Source: Streptomyces avidinii
GTDB taxonomy: Bacteria > Actinomycetota > Actinomycetes > Streptomycetales > Streptomycetaceae
DNA length: 64,000 nucleotides
Direction: 5' to 3'
Assembly (NCBI RefSeq): GCF_014650695.1
Contig: NZ_BMVL01000002.1
Span: 763,416-827,415, forward strand
The notes below the pieces were generated by a model, which did no database searches, was not told where the DNA came from, and saw only the letters and a program-made list of their open reading frames with translations. Shown here one piece after another: positions 50,319 to 59,196 of this stretch. A program made the position numbers and the translations under genes. The stretch's first letter is position 1; each line of letters opens with the position of its first letter.

Positions 50319-50526
50319 GGCCCGCTTCCAGGGCGGCGTCGCGCAGGTCGAGGGCGTGAGGACCTCGTTCTGGTCGGAGCGGCCGAAGCCGCGCCGGTCG
50401 TCACCGCGTACGCCCGGGCTGCCCGACTTTCCTTATGGTGCACGGGTGTTGGCACGAGAGCGGACGGGCCCGATCACCGCGCCCGTCGCCGGGCGCGCTC
50501 GGCCGCGCGCGCTCGGCCGGGCGCCG

Positions 50527-51144
50527 TCAGCCGGCGTCGAGGACGAGGTCGGCGCGGTGGCGGCCCAGGCCGACGAGCCGGGCGTTGGGTTCGTCCGAGC
50601 GGGCCACCCACGCACGCGCGTGCGCGGGGTCCTTGCCGTGCCGCACGTGACGGTCGATCAGCCGGTCCAGGCGCAGGTCCTCGGCGGGGGCGAGGTACCA
50701 GGCCTCGTCCAGCAGTGGCCGTACCGAGGCCCACTCCCCCGCGTCGTGCAGCAGGTAGTTCCCCTCGGTGATCACCAGGGGTACGTCCGGGGCGACGGGG
50801 ATGCTGCCGGCGATCGGCTCCTCCAGCGAGCGGTCGAAGGCGGGCGCGTACACCGTGGGCCCCTGCGGTGCCCGCAGCCGCCGCAGCAGGGCGACGTAGC
50901 CGGCGGCGTCGAAGGTGTCCGGGGCGCCCTTGCGGCCGGCGCGGCCCAGCCGGTCCAACTCGGCCCCGGCGAGATGGAAGCCGTCCATCGGGACCACCAC
51001 GGCCCGATCCGGCCCGAGCGCGTCCGCGATCCGGGCGGCCAGTGCCGACTTTCCGGCTCCCGGGGGCCCGGCGATGCCCAGGATGCGCCGCTCGCCCGCG
51101 GCGGCCAGCGCCTCCGCCCTCGTCACCGGTTCCGTCGTACGCAT
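50527..51144 (-). CDS. P-loop nucleoside/nucleotide kinase-family protein
   Basis: A 205-aa kinase of the uridine kinase/pantothenate kinase superfamily. Walker A is GPPGAGKS at 26-33, the DGFH motif (about 54-57) is the substrate-binding signature, and LVITEGNYLL is the Walker B strand. The lid arginines lie in RLIDRHVRHGK. It would phosphorylate a small hydroxyl compound such as a sugar, nucleoside or pantothenate-like molecule. No pathway neighbour identifies the substrate. Confidence 0.85.
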   Translation of the reverse strand: MRTTEPVTRAEALAAAGERRILGIAGPPGAGKSALAARIADALGPDRAVVVPMDGFHLAGAELDRLGRAGRKGAPDTFDAAGYVALLRRLRAPQGPTVYAPAFDRSLEEPIAGSIPVAPDVPLVITEGNYLLHDAGEWASVRPLLDEAWYLAPAEDLRLDRLIDRHVRHGKDPAHARAWVARSDEPNARLVGLGRHRADLVLDAG

Positions 51145-51213
51145 CCGCCCATCCTGCCCGAGGAGTACGGCCCGGCGCCCCTGCCCGCGATCGGGAGGGC
51201 GCCGGGCGGCGGG

Positions 51214-51642
51214 TCAGCAGCGGGGGCAGGCGTCGCGGATCACGCGCCAGGTGAAGGTGGTGGAGGCGGCCGCGCCGGTGGTGTCCTTGGCCGTGACGGT
51301 CACCGTACGGACGCCGCTGCCGCGCAGGAGGCCCGAGATCAGGCCGGTCGAGGAGTTGATCGAGGCACCGGTGGGCAGGTTGACCGCCGACCAGGTGTAG
51401 GGGGCCGCGCCGCCGGTGGCGGTCATCGGTAAGTACGCGTGGTCGTACTGGAGGGACACCTGGTTGCCCGGGTTGACCACGGACGGGGCGGCGGCAGCCG
51501 CCGCGCGCGTCACCGCCGGGCCGGTGGACGGGTGCGGCGCGGCGAAGGACGGACCGACCGACGCTGCCAGGACGGCGGTCAGGCCGACGGCCAGTGCCGC
51601 CAGTCTGCGCGAGGTGCGCGGGGTGCGGGTGGATGTGCTCAA
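51214..51642 (-). CDS. Secreted protein with putative Ig (He_PIG) domain, TTA codon
   Basis: A 142-aa secreted protein. The TTG at 51642 is taken as start because GGAGG lies five bases upstream. The signal peptide (about 1-36) ends PSFAAP. One Ig-like fold follows, with the He_PIG pattern ATGGAAPYTWSAVNLPTGASINSSTG (in pieces) and a VTAKDTTG strand. The last residues are CPRC, a possible disulphide or metal site. Codon 51430-51432 is TTA, so synthesis depends on the bldA tRNA, which fits a developmental surface protein. Binding partner unknown. Confidence 0.75.
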   Translation of the reverse strand: MSTSTRTPRTSRRLAALAVGLTAVLAASVGPSFAAPHPSTGPAVTRAAAAAAPSVVNPGNQVSLQYDHAYLPMTATGGAAPYTWSAVNLPTGASINSSTGLISGLLRGSGVRTVTVTAKDTTGAAASTTFTWRVIRDACPRC

Positions 51643-51804
51643 CAGGACCTCCGAACTCGTCGGGCGGGGGCGGCGTCCCGGTACGGGTCCGGAGGCCGCC
51701 ATCACCCGTTGTGGGTATGAGTGTTCGAGGTGCGTGGCGCGTCGGAATCATAGGTGGGCCCGGCCGTCCCGTCGATGGCGTCGCGGTCGGCCGCACGGCC
51801 TACG

Positions 51805-52920
51805 ATGTCCGCCATGCCCGGTACGGTCTCCGTCCCGCTCGACCCGCCGCCCCGCGCACGCCTGCGCTCCGCCGCCCGCCTGGCCGTCTGCGCCGCCGTG
51901 CCCTGGTTCCTCTGTCTGTGGTGGGGCACGAGCACGGTTCCGGTGCCGGCCGCCCTGCCGGCCGTACTGATCCTCCGCGAGGACGTGTACGACGCCCCGC
52001 GCAGGGGGCGGGACCGGCTCGTGGGCGTCGTCGTGGGCGTGGCGCTGACCACGTTCGTGCTGCACTGGCTGCCGCCGCCCACGGGCTCCTCGGTGACCTC
52101 GGTGTCCTGGGCGGCCTCGGTGTCCTTCCTCGCCGTACTGGCCTGCGGCTGCGCGGGCATGTACCTGATGTACCGGGGCGGTGCCCCCAACCAGCAGGTC
52201 CTGATCACCGCGCTGGTGATCTACGCGACCGCCGTCCCCGGCTACGCCCTCGCCCGCCTGGCGGAGAGCGCCGTCGGCATCGCCGCCGTCGTCCTGCTGG
52301 GGCCGCTGCTGTGGCCACCGGACCCCTACCGGTCGGCCGCGGCCGGCCTCGACACGTACCGGGGCGGCCTCGACGGCCTCCTCGGTACGGTCGCCGCCCG
52401 GCTCGGCGCCGGCGGACCTCCCACCGCCCGAGGCACCCCCGAGGATGCACAGCTGTGGCTGAGGCCGCGGAACGGCCTCGCGGCCTGTGAGCGGGCCGCT
52501 CGACGCACCCGGCTCCCCCGGCTGTACCTCCGTACGCCCGCCCGGCCGCCGGACGGGCTGGAGGAGCGGCTCAGGCTCGCCGCCCGGACCGCGCTCACCC
52601 TCCAGTACTTCACCCAGGAACTCCGGGAGCGCGCCCGGACCGACGGCCCCGCTCCGCCTCCCGCGCCGGACACCGCATCGTCTCCCGGGCCGGACGCCGC
52701 CCTGCGCGACCTCGCCCCTCTGGTCCGGGCCACCGCCCGGACCGTGGACGCCGCCCTGCGCGGCGAGGACAGTGCCGCGGTGGCCGCGGACCTCGACCGC
52801 GCCCGCGGCCTGGACCTCGCCCACCGCACGGCCCACCCCACCCGGCACGACGCCGTGCTGCGATCGGGCCTCCACCTGACCCACGAGGCCGTCGCCGACC
52901 ACCTTGCGGCCCGCGGCTGA
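51805..52920 (+). CDS. FUSC-like (aromatic acid exporter type) membrane protein
   Basis: A 371-aa protein. The N-terminal half has about six membrane helices (from AARLAVCAAVPWFLCLWW to IAAVVLLGPLLW), including the GRDRLVGVVVGVALTTF motif typical of FUSC/YccS-type exporters. The C-terminal half is cytoplasmic helix. Such proteins export aromatic acids or similar anions, but this one is half the usual length of a full transporter. The start is uncertain: ATG 51805, ATG 51814 and upstream starts are all in frame. Function inferred from the fold only. Confidence 0.7.
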   Translation: MSAMPGTVSVPLDPPPRARLRSAARLAVCAAVPWFLCLWWGTSTVPVPAALPAVLILREDVYDAPRRGRDRLVGVVVGVALTTFVLHWLPPPTGSSVTSVSWAASVSFLAVLACGCAGMYLMYRGGAPNQQVLITALVIYATAVPGYALARLAESAVGIAAVVLLGPLLWPPDPYRSAAAGLDTYRGGLDGLLGTVAARLGAGGPPTARGTPEDAQLWLRPRNGLAACERAARRTRLPRLYLRTPARPPDGLEERLRLAARTALTLQYFTQELRERARTDGPAPPPAPDTASSPGPDAALRDLAPLVRATARTVDAALRGEDSAAVAADLDRARGLDLAHRTAHPTRHDAVLRSGLHLTHEAVADHLAARG

Positions 52921-53062
52921 CGACCGTACGGCCCGCGCTGCGCACCACCGAGGACGAGGTGCCGCGGCTCGCCCCCGCCCCGGCCGGGCCGAGCGGTGCC
53001 GGCCGGGGCGGCGGGCGGGGCCACCGATAGGCTCGTGCCCCGACCGGGGAGATGAAGGATCG

Positions 53063-53455
53063 ATGACGTTGAACGAAGGCCTCAGGGTGGGCATCCGGGT
53101 GCGGCTGGCCGCCGACCTCAGGCTGTCGACCGGTCCGGTCACGCCGGAGGGGGAGACCGTCGCCGGCTTCCTGGCCCTCGCGGCCGGCACCGAGGGCACC
53201 GTCGAGCGGGTGGACGAGCACGAGCGGCACAGCGGCAAGGACGTCGTGGAGTACGAGCGGCTCACGTCGCTCCTCGAGTCCTTCGGGCACCAGATGCCGG
53301 AAGCGAGCAGGAAGCGACTTCAGGAGAACGTCGCCTCGCTGGAACCCGCGTGGATCGCCCACCAGGCGCAGAAGCTGCGCGTGAGCGTCCGCGTCCGCTT
53401 CGACAACGGGTTCCTCCTCGACGGCGCGCACGCGGAACTCTTCACCTCCACCTGA
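53063..53455 (+). CDS. Conserved hypothetical protein, 130 aa
   Basis: A 130-aa cytoplasmic protein starting at ATG 53063, eight bases after AAGGA. It opens with a small beta domain (LRVGIRVRLAADL, then GTEGTVERVDEHE), continues with a charged helix (YERLTSLLESFGHQM) and ends with LRVSVRVRFDNGFLLDGAHAELF, which repeats the opening beta motif. This internal symmetry suggests a duplicated fold. I do not recognise the family. Confidence 0.68.
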   Translation: MTLNEGLRVGIRVRLAADLRLSTGPVTPEGETVAGFLALAAGTEGTVERVDEHERHSGKDVVEYERLTSLLESFGHQMPEASRKRLQENVASLEPAWIAHQAQKLRVSVRVRFDNGFLLDGAHAELFTST

Positions 53456-53458
53456 GGT

Positions 53459-54073
53459 TCAGGCCACCCGTCCCGTGTCCCGCGCGCCCGCGCGGACGTG
53501 GTCCGGGTACCACGCGGTGAACTTCACGGCGAGTACCAGCAGGACGACGGGGACGACCCAGTTCAGCCAGTCCCCGTGGTGCCCGGCCCGCACGGCGAGC
53601 AGGCCGAAGACCGCGATGAGCACGAACACCCCGCCCCACACGGCGGTCAGTACCCGGTTCGTCCGGCGGAACAGCGGCGAGTCCCAGTGCTCGCGCGGCA
53701 CCTGCTCGCGCGCGTACTGCTCGGTGAAGGGCGTGAAGGCCAGCGATCCGAGCGCCACGGCGGCGATCACCGCGCTCGCCAGGGTCTGGGCGTACGTCTC
53801 CAGCCAGAGCAGGTCCTGCCGGTCGAGCATCAGCGCCAGGATCGAGATGGTGGCGAAGAACACCATGCCGGTGACCTCCAGCACCTTGAGGCTGCCCCGC
53901 CGCATGTCGGGCAGGTTCAGCACCAGTGAGGCGATCAGCGCGGTGAGCGCGGCCAGTTTCCAGGTACTGGGGCCCGCCACCACGTCGAAGATGATCCACG
54001 GCGCGAACCCCAGGAAGATGCCGGAGCGGCCGGCGCTCGGGGCCTTGCCATCGGTACGGTCCGCAGCAGCCAT
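53459..54073 (-). CDS. Hypothetical integral membrane protein, 204 aa
   Basis: A 204-aa protein with about five hydrophobic segments (near 18-35, 40-58, 68-85, 93-115 and 145-190, the last probably two helices) and a positively charged C-terminus. The start at 54073 has GGAGG upstream. It ends four bases from the converging 130-aa gene. It resembles small uncharacterised actinobacterial membrane proteins; no transport motif is visible. Confidence 0.72.
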   Translation of the reverse strand: MAAADRTDGKAPSAGRSGIFLGFAPWIIFDVVAGPSTWKLAALTALIASLVLNLPDMRRGSLKVLEVTGMVFFATISILALMLDRQDLLWLETYAQTLASAVIAAVALGSLAFTPFTEQYAREQVPREHWDSPLFRRTNRVLTAVWGGVFVLIAVFGLLAVRAGHHGDWLNWVVPVVLLVLAVKFTAWYPDHVRAGARDTGRVA

Positions 54074-54260
54074 CGGGCCTCCACACGGTACGGAACGGGG
54101 CACCGGTGTGCCGGCGCCGGTACCCGCCTCGTTCCCCATCCTGCGAGCGCCCGCGGCCGGCCGCATTCCGGACCGTCTGGCAGGCCCGCTCGACGCGCGT
54201 TTCACTGGAAAGTGGCGTACAAGTACTCCGGCGTACGGACCGCGGACCCCGGGAGGCCCC

Positions 54261-55715
54261 GTGAACACGCACGTGCGACCCCGCTTCGACCCCACCCGCG
54301 TTCCCCACCTCCTCGGGACCTTCGCGCCCGTGTCCGAGGAGGTCGACGTCGCGGACCTGGAGGTGACGGGCGAGCTGCCGGACACCCTGGACGGCCTGTA
54401 CCTGCGCAACGGCCCCAACCCGCGCTTCACGCCGATCGGCTCGTACCTGTATCCCATCGACGGGGACGGCATGCTGCACGGCGTGTGGCTCTCCGGTGGG
54501 CGGGCCCGTTACCGCAACCGCTTCGTACGCACCCCCGCGCTGCTGGCCGAGGAACGGGCCGGCCGCGCCCTGTGGGGCGGGCTCGAATCGATGATCATGC
54601 CGGACTCCGACCAGGTGGGACCGGAGCTCGCCGGCACCTTCCGGGACCTGCCCGACATCAACGTGGTCCGGCACGCCGGCCGCCTGTTGGCCCTCGCCGA
54701 ATCGGCCTGCCCCTTCCGCGTGGACAGCGAGCTGGCGACGCTCGGTCGCGAGTCCTTCGGCGGGGCCCTGCCCGCGGGTATCACCGCCCACCCCAAGATC
54801 GACCCGGTCACGGGCGAGATGGTGGTCTTCTGCTACGGCCTGGAGCCGCCCTATCTGACCTGGTCCGTGATAGACCGCCATGGCGCGGTCGGCCGCGGGC
54901 CCACCCCCGTCGACGGGGTGGACGAGCCGATGATGATCCACGACATGGCGCTGACCGACCGCTACGCCGTCCTCGTCCTCGCCCCGGCCTTCTTCGACCT
55001 GGCCGCGGCGATGGCGGGCGGTTCCTTCCTGTCCTGGCGCCCCGAGCGCGGCACCCGCGTGGCACTGATCCCGCGCGACGGCGGGCCGCTGCGCTGGGCG
55101 TCCGACGAGGCGTTCTGGGTGTGGCACACGGTCAACGCGTACGACGACGGCCCCGGCGCGGACGCCCCGGTGGTCCTCGACTACGTGCAGTGGAGCCGGC
55201 TGATGCTCGGCGGTGCGGAGGACGACAACGATCCGGTCAGCGGTGGTCTGGTACGGGCGCGCATCGACCCGGTCGCGGGGAGCATGGCCCGCACCCTGCT
55301 GGACGACTCCCGGGTGGAGTTCCCGCGGGTCGACGACCGGCGCATCGGCCGACGCCACCGGTACACCGCGCTGGCCACCGAGACCGGGCGGACCGACCTG
55401 CTGCCGGGCGAGTACGACGCCGTGCGCTGGTACGACAGCGAGACGGGCACCTCCCGCGTCTGGTCGGCCGGGAACCTCTCGGTCGGCGAGCCGGTCTTCG
55501 CCCCCGAGCCCGGCGGCTCCCCCGGCTCCACCGACCCCTCCGGCGCCGAGGAACGCGGCCACTGGCTGACCTTCGCCACCGACCGTACCGACGGGTCCAG
55601 CTGGTTCCTGGTCGTACCCGCCGAGGACCCCGCCTCCGGCCCGGTGGCCCGCGCCCGCATCCCCGTCCGTGTCCCGCTCGGTCTGCACGGCTGCTGGCTG
55701 CCCACCGAGGAATGA
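54261..55715 (+). CDS. Carotenoid cleavage oxygenase (RPE65 family)
   Basis: A 484-aa non-haem iron oxygenase that cleaves carotenoid-type or stilbene double bonds. The four iron-ligand histidines are visible: His177 (TAHPK), His227 (MIHDMALTDRY), His289 (VWHTVNAY) and His476 (LHGCWLP). The N-terminal LYLRNGPNPRF (47-57) is the family hallmark. The GTG at 54261 follows GGGAGG. No carotenoid biosynthesis genes lie in the window, so the substrate may come from elsewhere or be an apocarotenoid or stilbenoid. Confidence 0.9.
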   Translation: MNTHVRPRFDPTRVPHLLGTFAPVSEEVDVADLEVTGELPDTLDGLYLRNGPNPRFTPIGSYLYPIDGDGMLHGVWLSGGRARYRNRFVRTPALLAEERAGRALWGGLESMIMPDSDQVGPELAGTFRDLPDINVVRHAGRLLALAESACPFRVDSELATLGRESFGGALPAGITAHPKIDPVTGEMVVFCYGLEPPYLTWSVIDRHGAVGRGPTPVDGVDEPMMIHDMALTDRYAVLVLAPAFFDLAAAMAGGSFLSWRPERGTRVALIPRDGGPLRWASDEAFWVWHTVNAYDDGPGADAPVVLDYVQWSRLMLGGAEDDNDPVSGGLVRARIDPVAGSMARTLLDDSRVEFPRVDDRRIGRRHRYTALATETGRTDLLPGEYDAVRWYDSETGTSRVWSAGNLSVGEPVFAPEPGGSPGSTDPSGAEERGHWLTFATDRTDGSSWFLVVPAEDPASGPVARARIPVRVPLGLHGCWLPTEE

Positions 55716-55802
55716 ACCCCGCCCGACGCGCCCCGGCGCCCCGGCCGTGCCACCCTGTTGCTTGGCCTCGGGAGGAGACAGCCGCGACGAACGGAGCGCG
55801 CT

Positions 55803-57464
55803 GTGAGCGGACCGATCCACCCCGCACGGCTGCGGCGCGCCGGGGCCGCAGCCTGCGCCGCCCTGCTGTTCGTGGCGCTCGCCCAAGGGACGGCGGCCGG
55901 CACGGACCCGCCCACACCGACGACGCCACCGTCCTCACCGACGGCGCCGCCCTCGTCCTCCGCATCCGGCGACAAGGGCCTCGGCGGGCTCGACCCGCGC
56001 ATCACGGCGATCATGCGGAAGCCGGAGTACCGCAATGCCCAGTGGGGGCTGTTGCAGACCGATCCGGACACCGGCCGCGTGGTGCACAGCCTCTTCCCCG
56101 AGCAGTTCTTCATCCCCGGATCGACGGCCAAACTGCTCAGCGTCTCGGGCCCGTGGCAGACGCTCGGCGCCGGCCACCGCTTCGTGACCCCCGTCTACGC
56201 GGTCGGCGAGCGCGACGGCGCCACGCTGACCGGCGACCTCGACCTGGTGGCCCAGGGCGACCTCACCATGGGCGGCCGGACGCGCCCCGACGGCACGGTT
56301 GCGTACACCGATCTCGACCACACCTACGCCAACGACTTCCCCGGCGCCACCCTCACCCCGGAGAACCCCCTCGCCGGGATCGACCGGCTGGCCCGGCAGG
56401 TGCGCGACGCCGGCATCACCCGCGTCGACGGCGACGTGATCGTCGACAGCCGACTGTTCCTCCCCGACCCGGAGCTCGTCCCCACGCCGACGCCCCTGAT
56501 CATCAACGACAACCTGATCGACCTGATGACCACGCCCGGGGACCGGGCCGGCGCGGACGCCGAGCTGGACTGGCGGCCGAAGGTGGCTCCGTACCGGGTC
56601 AGCTCGACGGTGAAGACCGTGGCGGCCGGGAAGCCCACCGCGGTCACGGTGACGGCCACCGACGGCGGCACCCGGATCCGGCTGACGGGGACGATCGCCG
56701 CGGACGCCGAGCCGCTGCTGCGCACCTCTCCCATCGGCGACCCGGCCGCCTTCGGACGCGTCGCACTGATCGAGGCGCTCGAACGTGCCGGAGTGCACGT
56801 CACGGCGGACCCGTCGGGCCCCAACCCGGTCGCGCGGCTGCCGCGCGACTACGACGGGCGGCCGCGGGTGGCCGCGTACACCTCCCCGCCGTACGCCCAG
56901 TACGCGAAGCTGATCCTGAAGGTCAGCCACAACCTGGGCGCCAACCTCGGCATCTGTCTGCTGGCCGTCACGGCGGACAGCAACCAGTGCCCGGCCGGCT
57001 TCCCGGTGCTCGCCGGCTTCCTCGACCGGGCGGGCGTCGACCGTGAGCAGGCGCAGCTCATGGACGGCCGGGGCGGCAACCCCGCCGACCGGGCCACGCC
57101 GCAGGTGCTGGTGCAGATGCTGACGTACTGGCAGCACGGCCCCGATGCGCGGATGTTCCGGGAGGCCCTGCCCGTCCTGGGTGTCGACGGCCTGCTGGCC
57201 GAGAACTGCCGCAATTGTCCGGCCCGGGGGAAGGTGTTCGCGAAGACCGGCGCGGCCGTCGGCGGGGACGCCCTCAACGACCGGCTGGCCGTCGGCGCCA
57301 TCACGATCGCGGGCTACCTGGACAAGGGCGACGGCCGCTTCGACACCTTCTACGCGGGCGTCAACGGCGCCTCCACGCCGGGCGCCGACCCCACCGAGGT
57401 CCTGTCCATCGCCAACGACCTGGCTCTGATCGCCGCCTATCTGCAGGAGTCGTCGGCACCCTGA
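55803..57464 (+). CDS. dacB: D-alanyl-D-alanine carboxypeptidase/endopeptidase, PBP4 type
   Basis: A 553-aa secreted penicillin-binding protein of the S13 peptidase family. After an N-terminal signal or anchor (about 10-33) and a Pro/Ser/Thr-rich linker (34-58), the catalytic domain has Ser107-X-X-Lys110 (STAK), the SXN motif SHN, and KTG near 482. It trims or cleaves peptidoglycan peptide cross-links outside the membrane. GTG 55803 follows a short GGAG. It is intact, with the usual inserted domain between the first two motifs. Confidence 0.88.
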   Translation: MSGPIHPARLRRAGAAACAALLFVALAQGTAAGTDPPTPTTPPSSPTAPPSSSASGDKGLGGLDPRITAIMRKPEYRNAQWGLLQTDPDTGRVVHSLFPEQFFIPGSTAKLLSVSGPWQTLGAGHRFVTPVYAVGERDGATLTGDLDLVAQGDLTMGGRTRPDGTVAYTDLDHTYANDFPGATLTPENPLAGIDRLARQVRDAGITRVDGDVIVDSRLFLPDPELVPTPTPLIINDNLIDLMTTPGDRAGADAELDWRPKVAPYRVSSTVKTVAAGKPTAVTVTATDGGTRIRLTGTIAADAEPLLRTSPIGDPAAFGRVALIEALERAGVHVTADPSGPNPVARLPRDYDGRPRVAAYTSPPYAQYAKLILKVSHNLGANLGICLLAVTADSNQCPAGFPVLAGFLDRAGVDREQAQLMDGRGGNPADRATPQVLVQMLTYWQHGPDARMFREALPVLGVDGLLAENCRNCPARGKVFAKTGAAVGGDALNDRLAVGAITIAGYLDKGDGRFDTFYAGVNGASTPGADPTEVLSIANDLALIAAYLQESSAP

Positions 57465-57500
57465 CGCACGCGCTTCGGGGTGCCCCGAGACCCGTCCCGG

Positions 57501-58004
57501 CTACACCTGGGCCCAGGTGCGCAGCAGGGCCTGCCGGGCGCTCGGCTCCGGGGTGCCCTCCAGGGCGTGCTCCCGGCCCCACGTCTCGACGGCCCGCAGG
57601 TCGGCGGTGCCCGCCACGAAGCGGTCGAGCAGATCCTGGGAGAGCCGGGCCTCCTCGGCGAGGTAGCCTCCGGCCGCCGCCGAGTACACCGTGACCTCCT
57701 GCGAACCGTCGCCCGTCGCCAACCGCAGCGTCATCTCCGGCGGTCCCTCGCCGAGGAAGGTGCCGATCGCGGCCGAGACCACCGACCCGAGGAGCTTCGA
57801 CGTGCGGCCCGCAGGGGTCTCGCTGGGCACGCCCTCGATCACCGCGGAACGCAGCCCTTCCCACGTCCACGCCCGGGGACCGTCGGGGTCCAGGGCCTCC
57901 AGCCCGTCGGCGGTCAGCCGGACGCCGACCCCGATTCCGTTCGGCGGCGAGCCCACGTACACCGCGTCCGGAGTGACCCAGAACAGTCCCACCATGGCCG
58001 CCAC
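57501..58004 (-). CDS. Conserved hypothetical protein, about 167 aa
   Basis: A cytoplasmic protein of 167 aa from GTG 58004, which has GGGAG six bases upstream; the ATG at 57995 (164 aa) is also possible. The N-terminal part is beta-rich (VGLFWVTPDAVYVGSPP, then GVGVRLTADGLEAL) and contains the phrase WTWEGLRSAVIEGVP. The C-terminal part is helical. It looks like a PH-like or streptomycete-specific domain; I do not recognise a named family. It ends 36 bases from the converging carboxypeptidase gene. Confidence 0.68.
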   Translation of the reverse strand: MAAMVGLFWVTPDAVYVGSPPNGIGVGVRLTADGLEALDPDGPRAWTWEGLRSAVIEGVPSETPAGRTSKLLGSVVSAAIGTFLGEGPPEMTLRLATGDGSQEVTVYSAAAGGYLAEEARLSQDLLDRFVAGTADLRAVETWGREHALEGTPEPSARQALLRTWAQV

Positions 58005-58155
58005 GCGCCACTCCCCACTCTCGTCCCCGACACCGTTCCCACCATCCATACCCGCCGCCCGGAGGGGACCGCCGCAGACACACCGGGCGGCAGCCGTACC
58101 CGGACCGGGAGAAAAATCGATGGGCCCCTGCGGCCCGGTCTGCCAGCATCCTCGA

Positions 58156-58506
58156 ATGGGTGCAATGAACGCAGTGGCCGGCAGGGTGGCCGGCGGAGCC
58201 ACCGTGGAGTTCCGGCCCACCGGCTCCTCCATGGTTCCGCTGATACGCAGTCGCCAGCAGGTGGTGGTCGCTCCGGCCGACCCGTCGAAGCTGGAGGTGG
58301 GGGACATCGTGCTCGCCCGTGTCGCCGGGACGGTGTACCTGCACCTGGTGTCCGCCGTGGACCCGGTGAGGAAGCGGGTCCGGATCAGCAACAACCGGGG
58401 CCGGGTGAACGGCTGGACCGGCCACGACCGGGTCTTCGGGATCTGCCTGGCCGTCGACGGCGTCATCCGGGCCGGCGCCGATGCGAAGACGCGGCGTAGC
58501 GCGTGA
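58156..58506 (+). CDS. Small S24/S26-like serine peptidase-fold protein
   Basis: A 116-aa soluble protein. The GSSMVPLI motif (about 23-30) matches the catalytic serine region of LexA/signal-peptidase-type enzymes. The strand order LEVGDIVLARVAGTVYLHLVSAV follows, and then VNGWTGHDRVFGICLAV, as in that fold. The usual catalytic lysine is not obvious; His63 (YLHLV) stands where ER-type signal peptidases have their catalytic histidine. There is no HTH and no membrane helix, so it is neither a full LexA nor a normal signal peptidase. It overlaps the next gene by GTGA. Its proteolytic activity is unproven. Confidence 0.7.
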   Translation: MGAMNAVAGRVAGGATVEFRPTGSSMVPLIRSRQQVVVAPADPSKLEVGDIVLARVAGTVYLHLVSAVDPVRKRVRISNNRGRVNGWTGHDRVFGICLAVDGVIRAGADAKTRRSA

Positions 58507-59156
58507 AGCTTCCGGTCACCATCCACCGGGCCCGGTTCGGCCCAGTGGAATACAAGGTCATCCGGCCGGCCCGGCCGCTGCTCGCCGCCGTACTCGTCGA
58601 TCACGACAGCCACTTGGACGCCTATCTCGACCAGCAGGCCGCGAAGCTGTTCGGCGGCCTGTGGACGCTCGCCGCCTCCTCCCCTCGCTCGCTGGTCCAC
58701 CTGCCGATGCGCGGTAACCCCGCCCCCGCGCACGAACCGCCGGAAGCCGGCACACGGCAGCTGGACCTCGTGCTGCTGCACCACTCGCTGCAGTTCGCCC
58801 CGTCCCGCTGGAAGGACGTCCGCGCCCGGCTCGACCCGGGGCGCCGGCAGACGGTGACGCTGCCCGCTCCGGTTCTCACCGACGCCCCCTTGATCCACCT
58901 GGAGTCACGGCACTACCGGGAGAACCGGGACCTGTTCCACGAGCACGTGCACGCCGAGACCCTGTTCATGACGGGCAGCGCGCAGGTGTTCCGGGACACC
59001 GCCCGGCACTTCGTCGAGGTCGCCCGCAACGGCCCGGGCCACGTACCGGTCCACCCGCGGCACCCCCGCTTCTGCACCACGATCCACTCCAACGCCGGTG
59101 TCCTCGGCAAGGCGCGCGAGATCCGCATCGAGTACTGCGACGAGTGGATCCGATGA
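58503..59156 (+). CDS. Unknown protein coupled to the S24/S26-like gene
   Basis: A 217-aa cytoplasmic protein whose GTG overlaps the upstream stop (GTGA), so the two are made together. The N-terminus is beta-rich (PVTIHRARFGPVEYKVIRP). The second half is unusually rich in His and aromatic residues (HLESRHYRENRDLFHEHVHAET, then HPRHPRFCTTIHSNAGVL). The histidine clusters could bind metal. No family is recognised. It may be the substrate, inhibitor or effector of the peptidase-like protein. Confidence 0.68.
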   Translation: MKLPVTIHRARFGPVEYKVIRPARPLLAAVLVDHDSHLDAYLDQQAAKLFGGLWTLAASSPRSLVHLPMRGNPAPAHEPPEAGTRQLDLVLLHHSLQFAPSRWKDVRARLDPGRRQTVTLPAPVLTDAPLIHLESRHYRENRDLFHEHVHAETLFMTGSAQVFRDTARHFVEVARNGPGHVPVHPRHPRFCTTIHSNAGVLGKAREIRIEYCDEWIR

Positions 59157-59196
59157 CCCGAAGCCGCCCGGACGGACGGGAGTTACCGTTCCCCTC

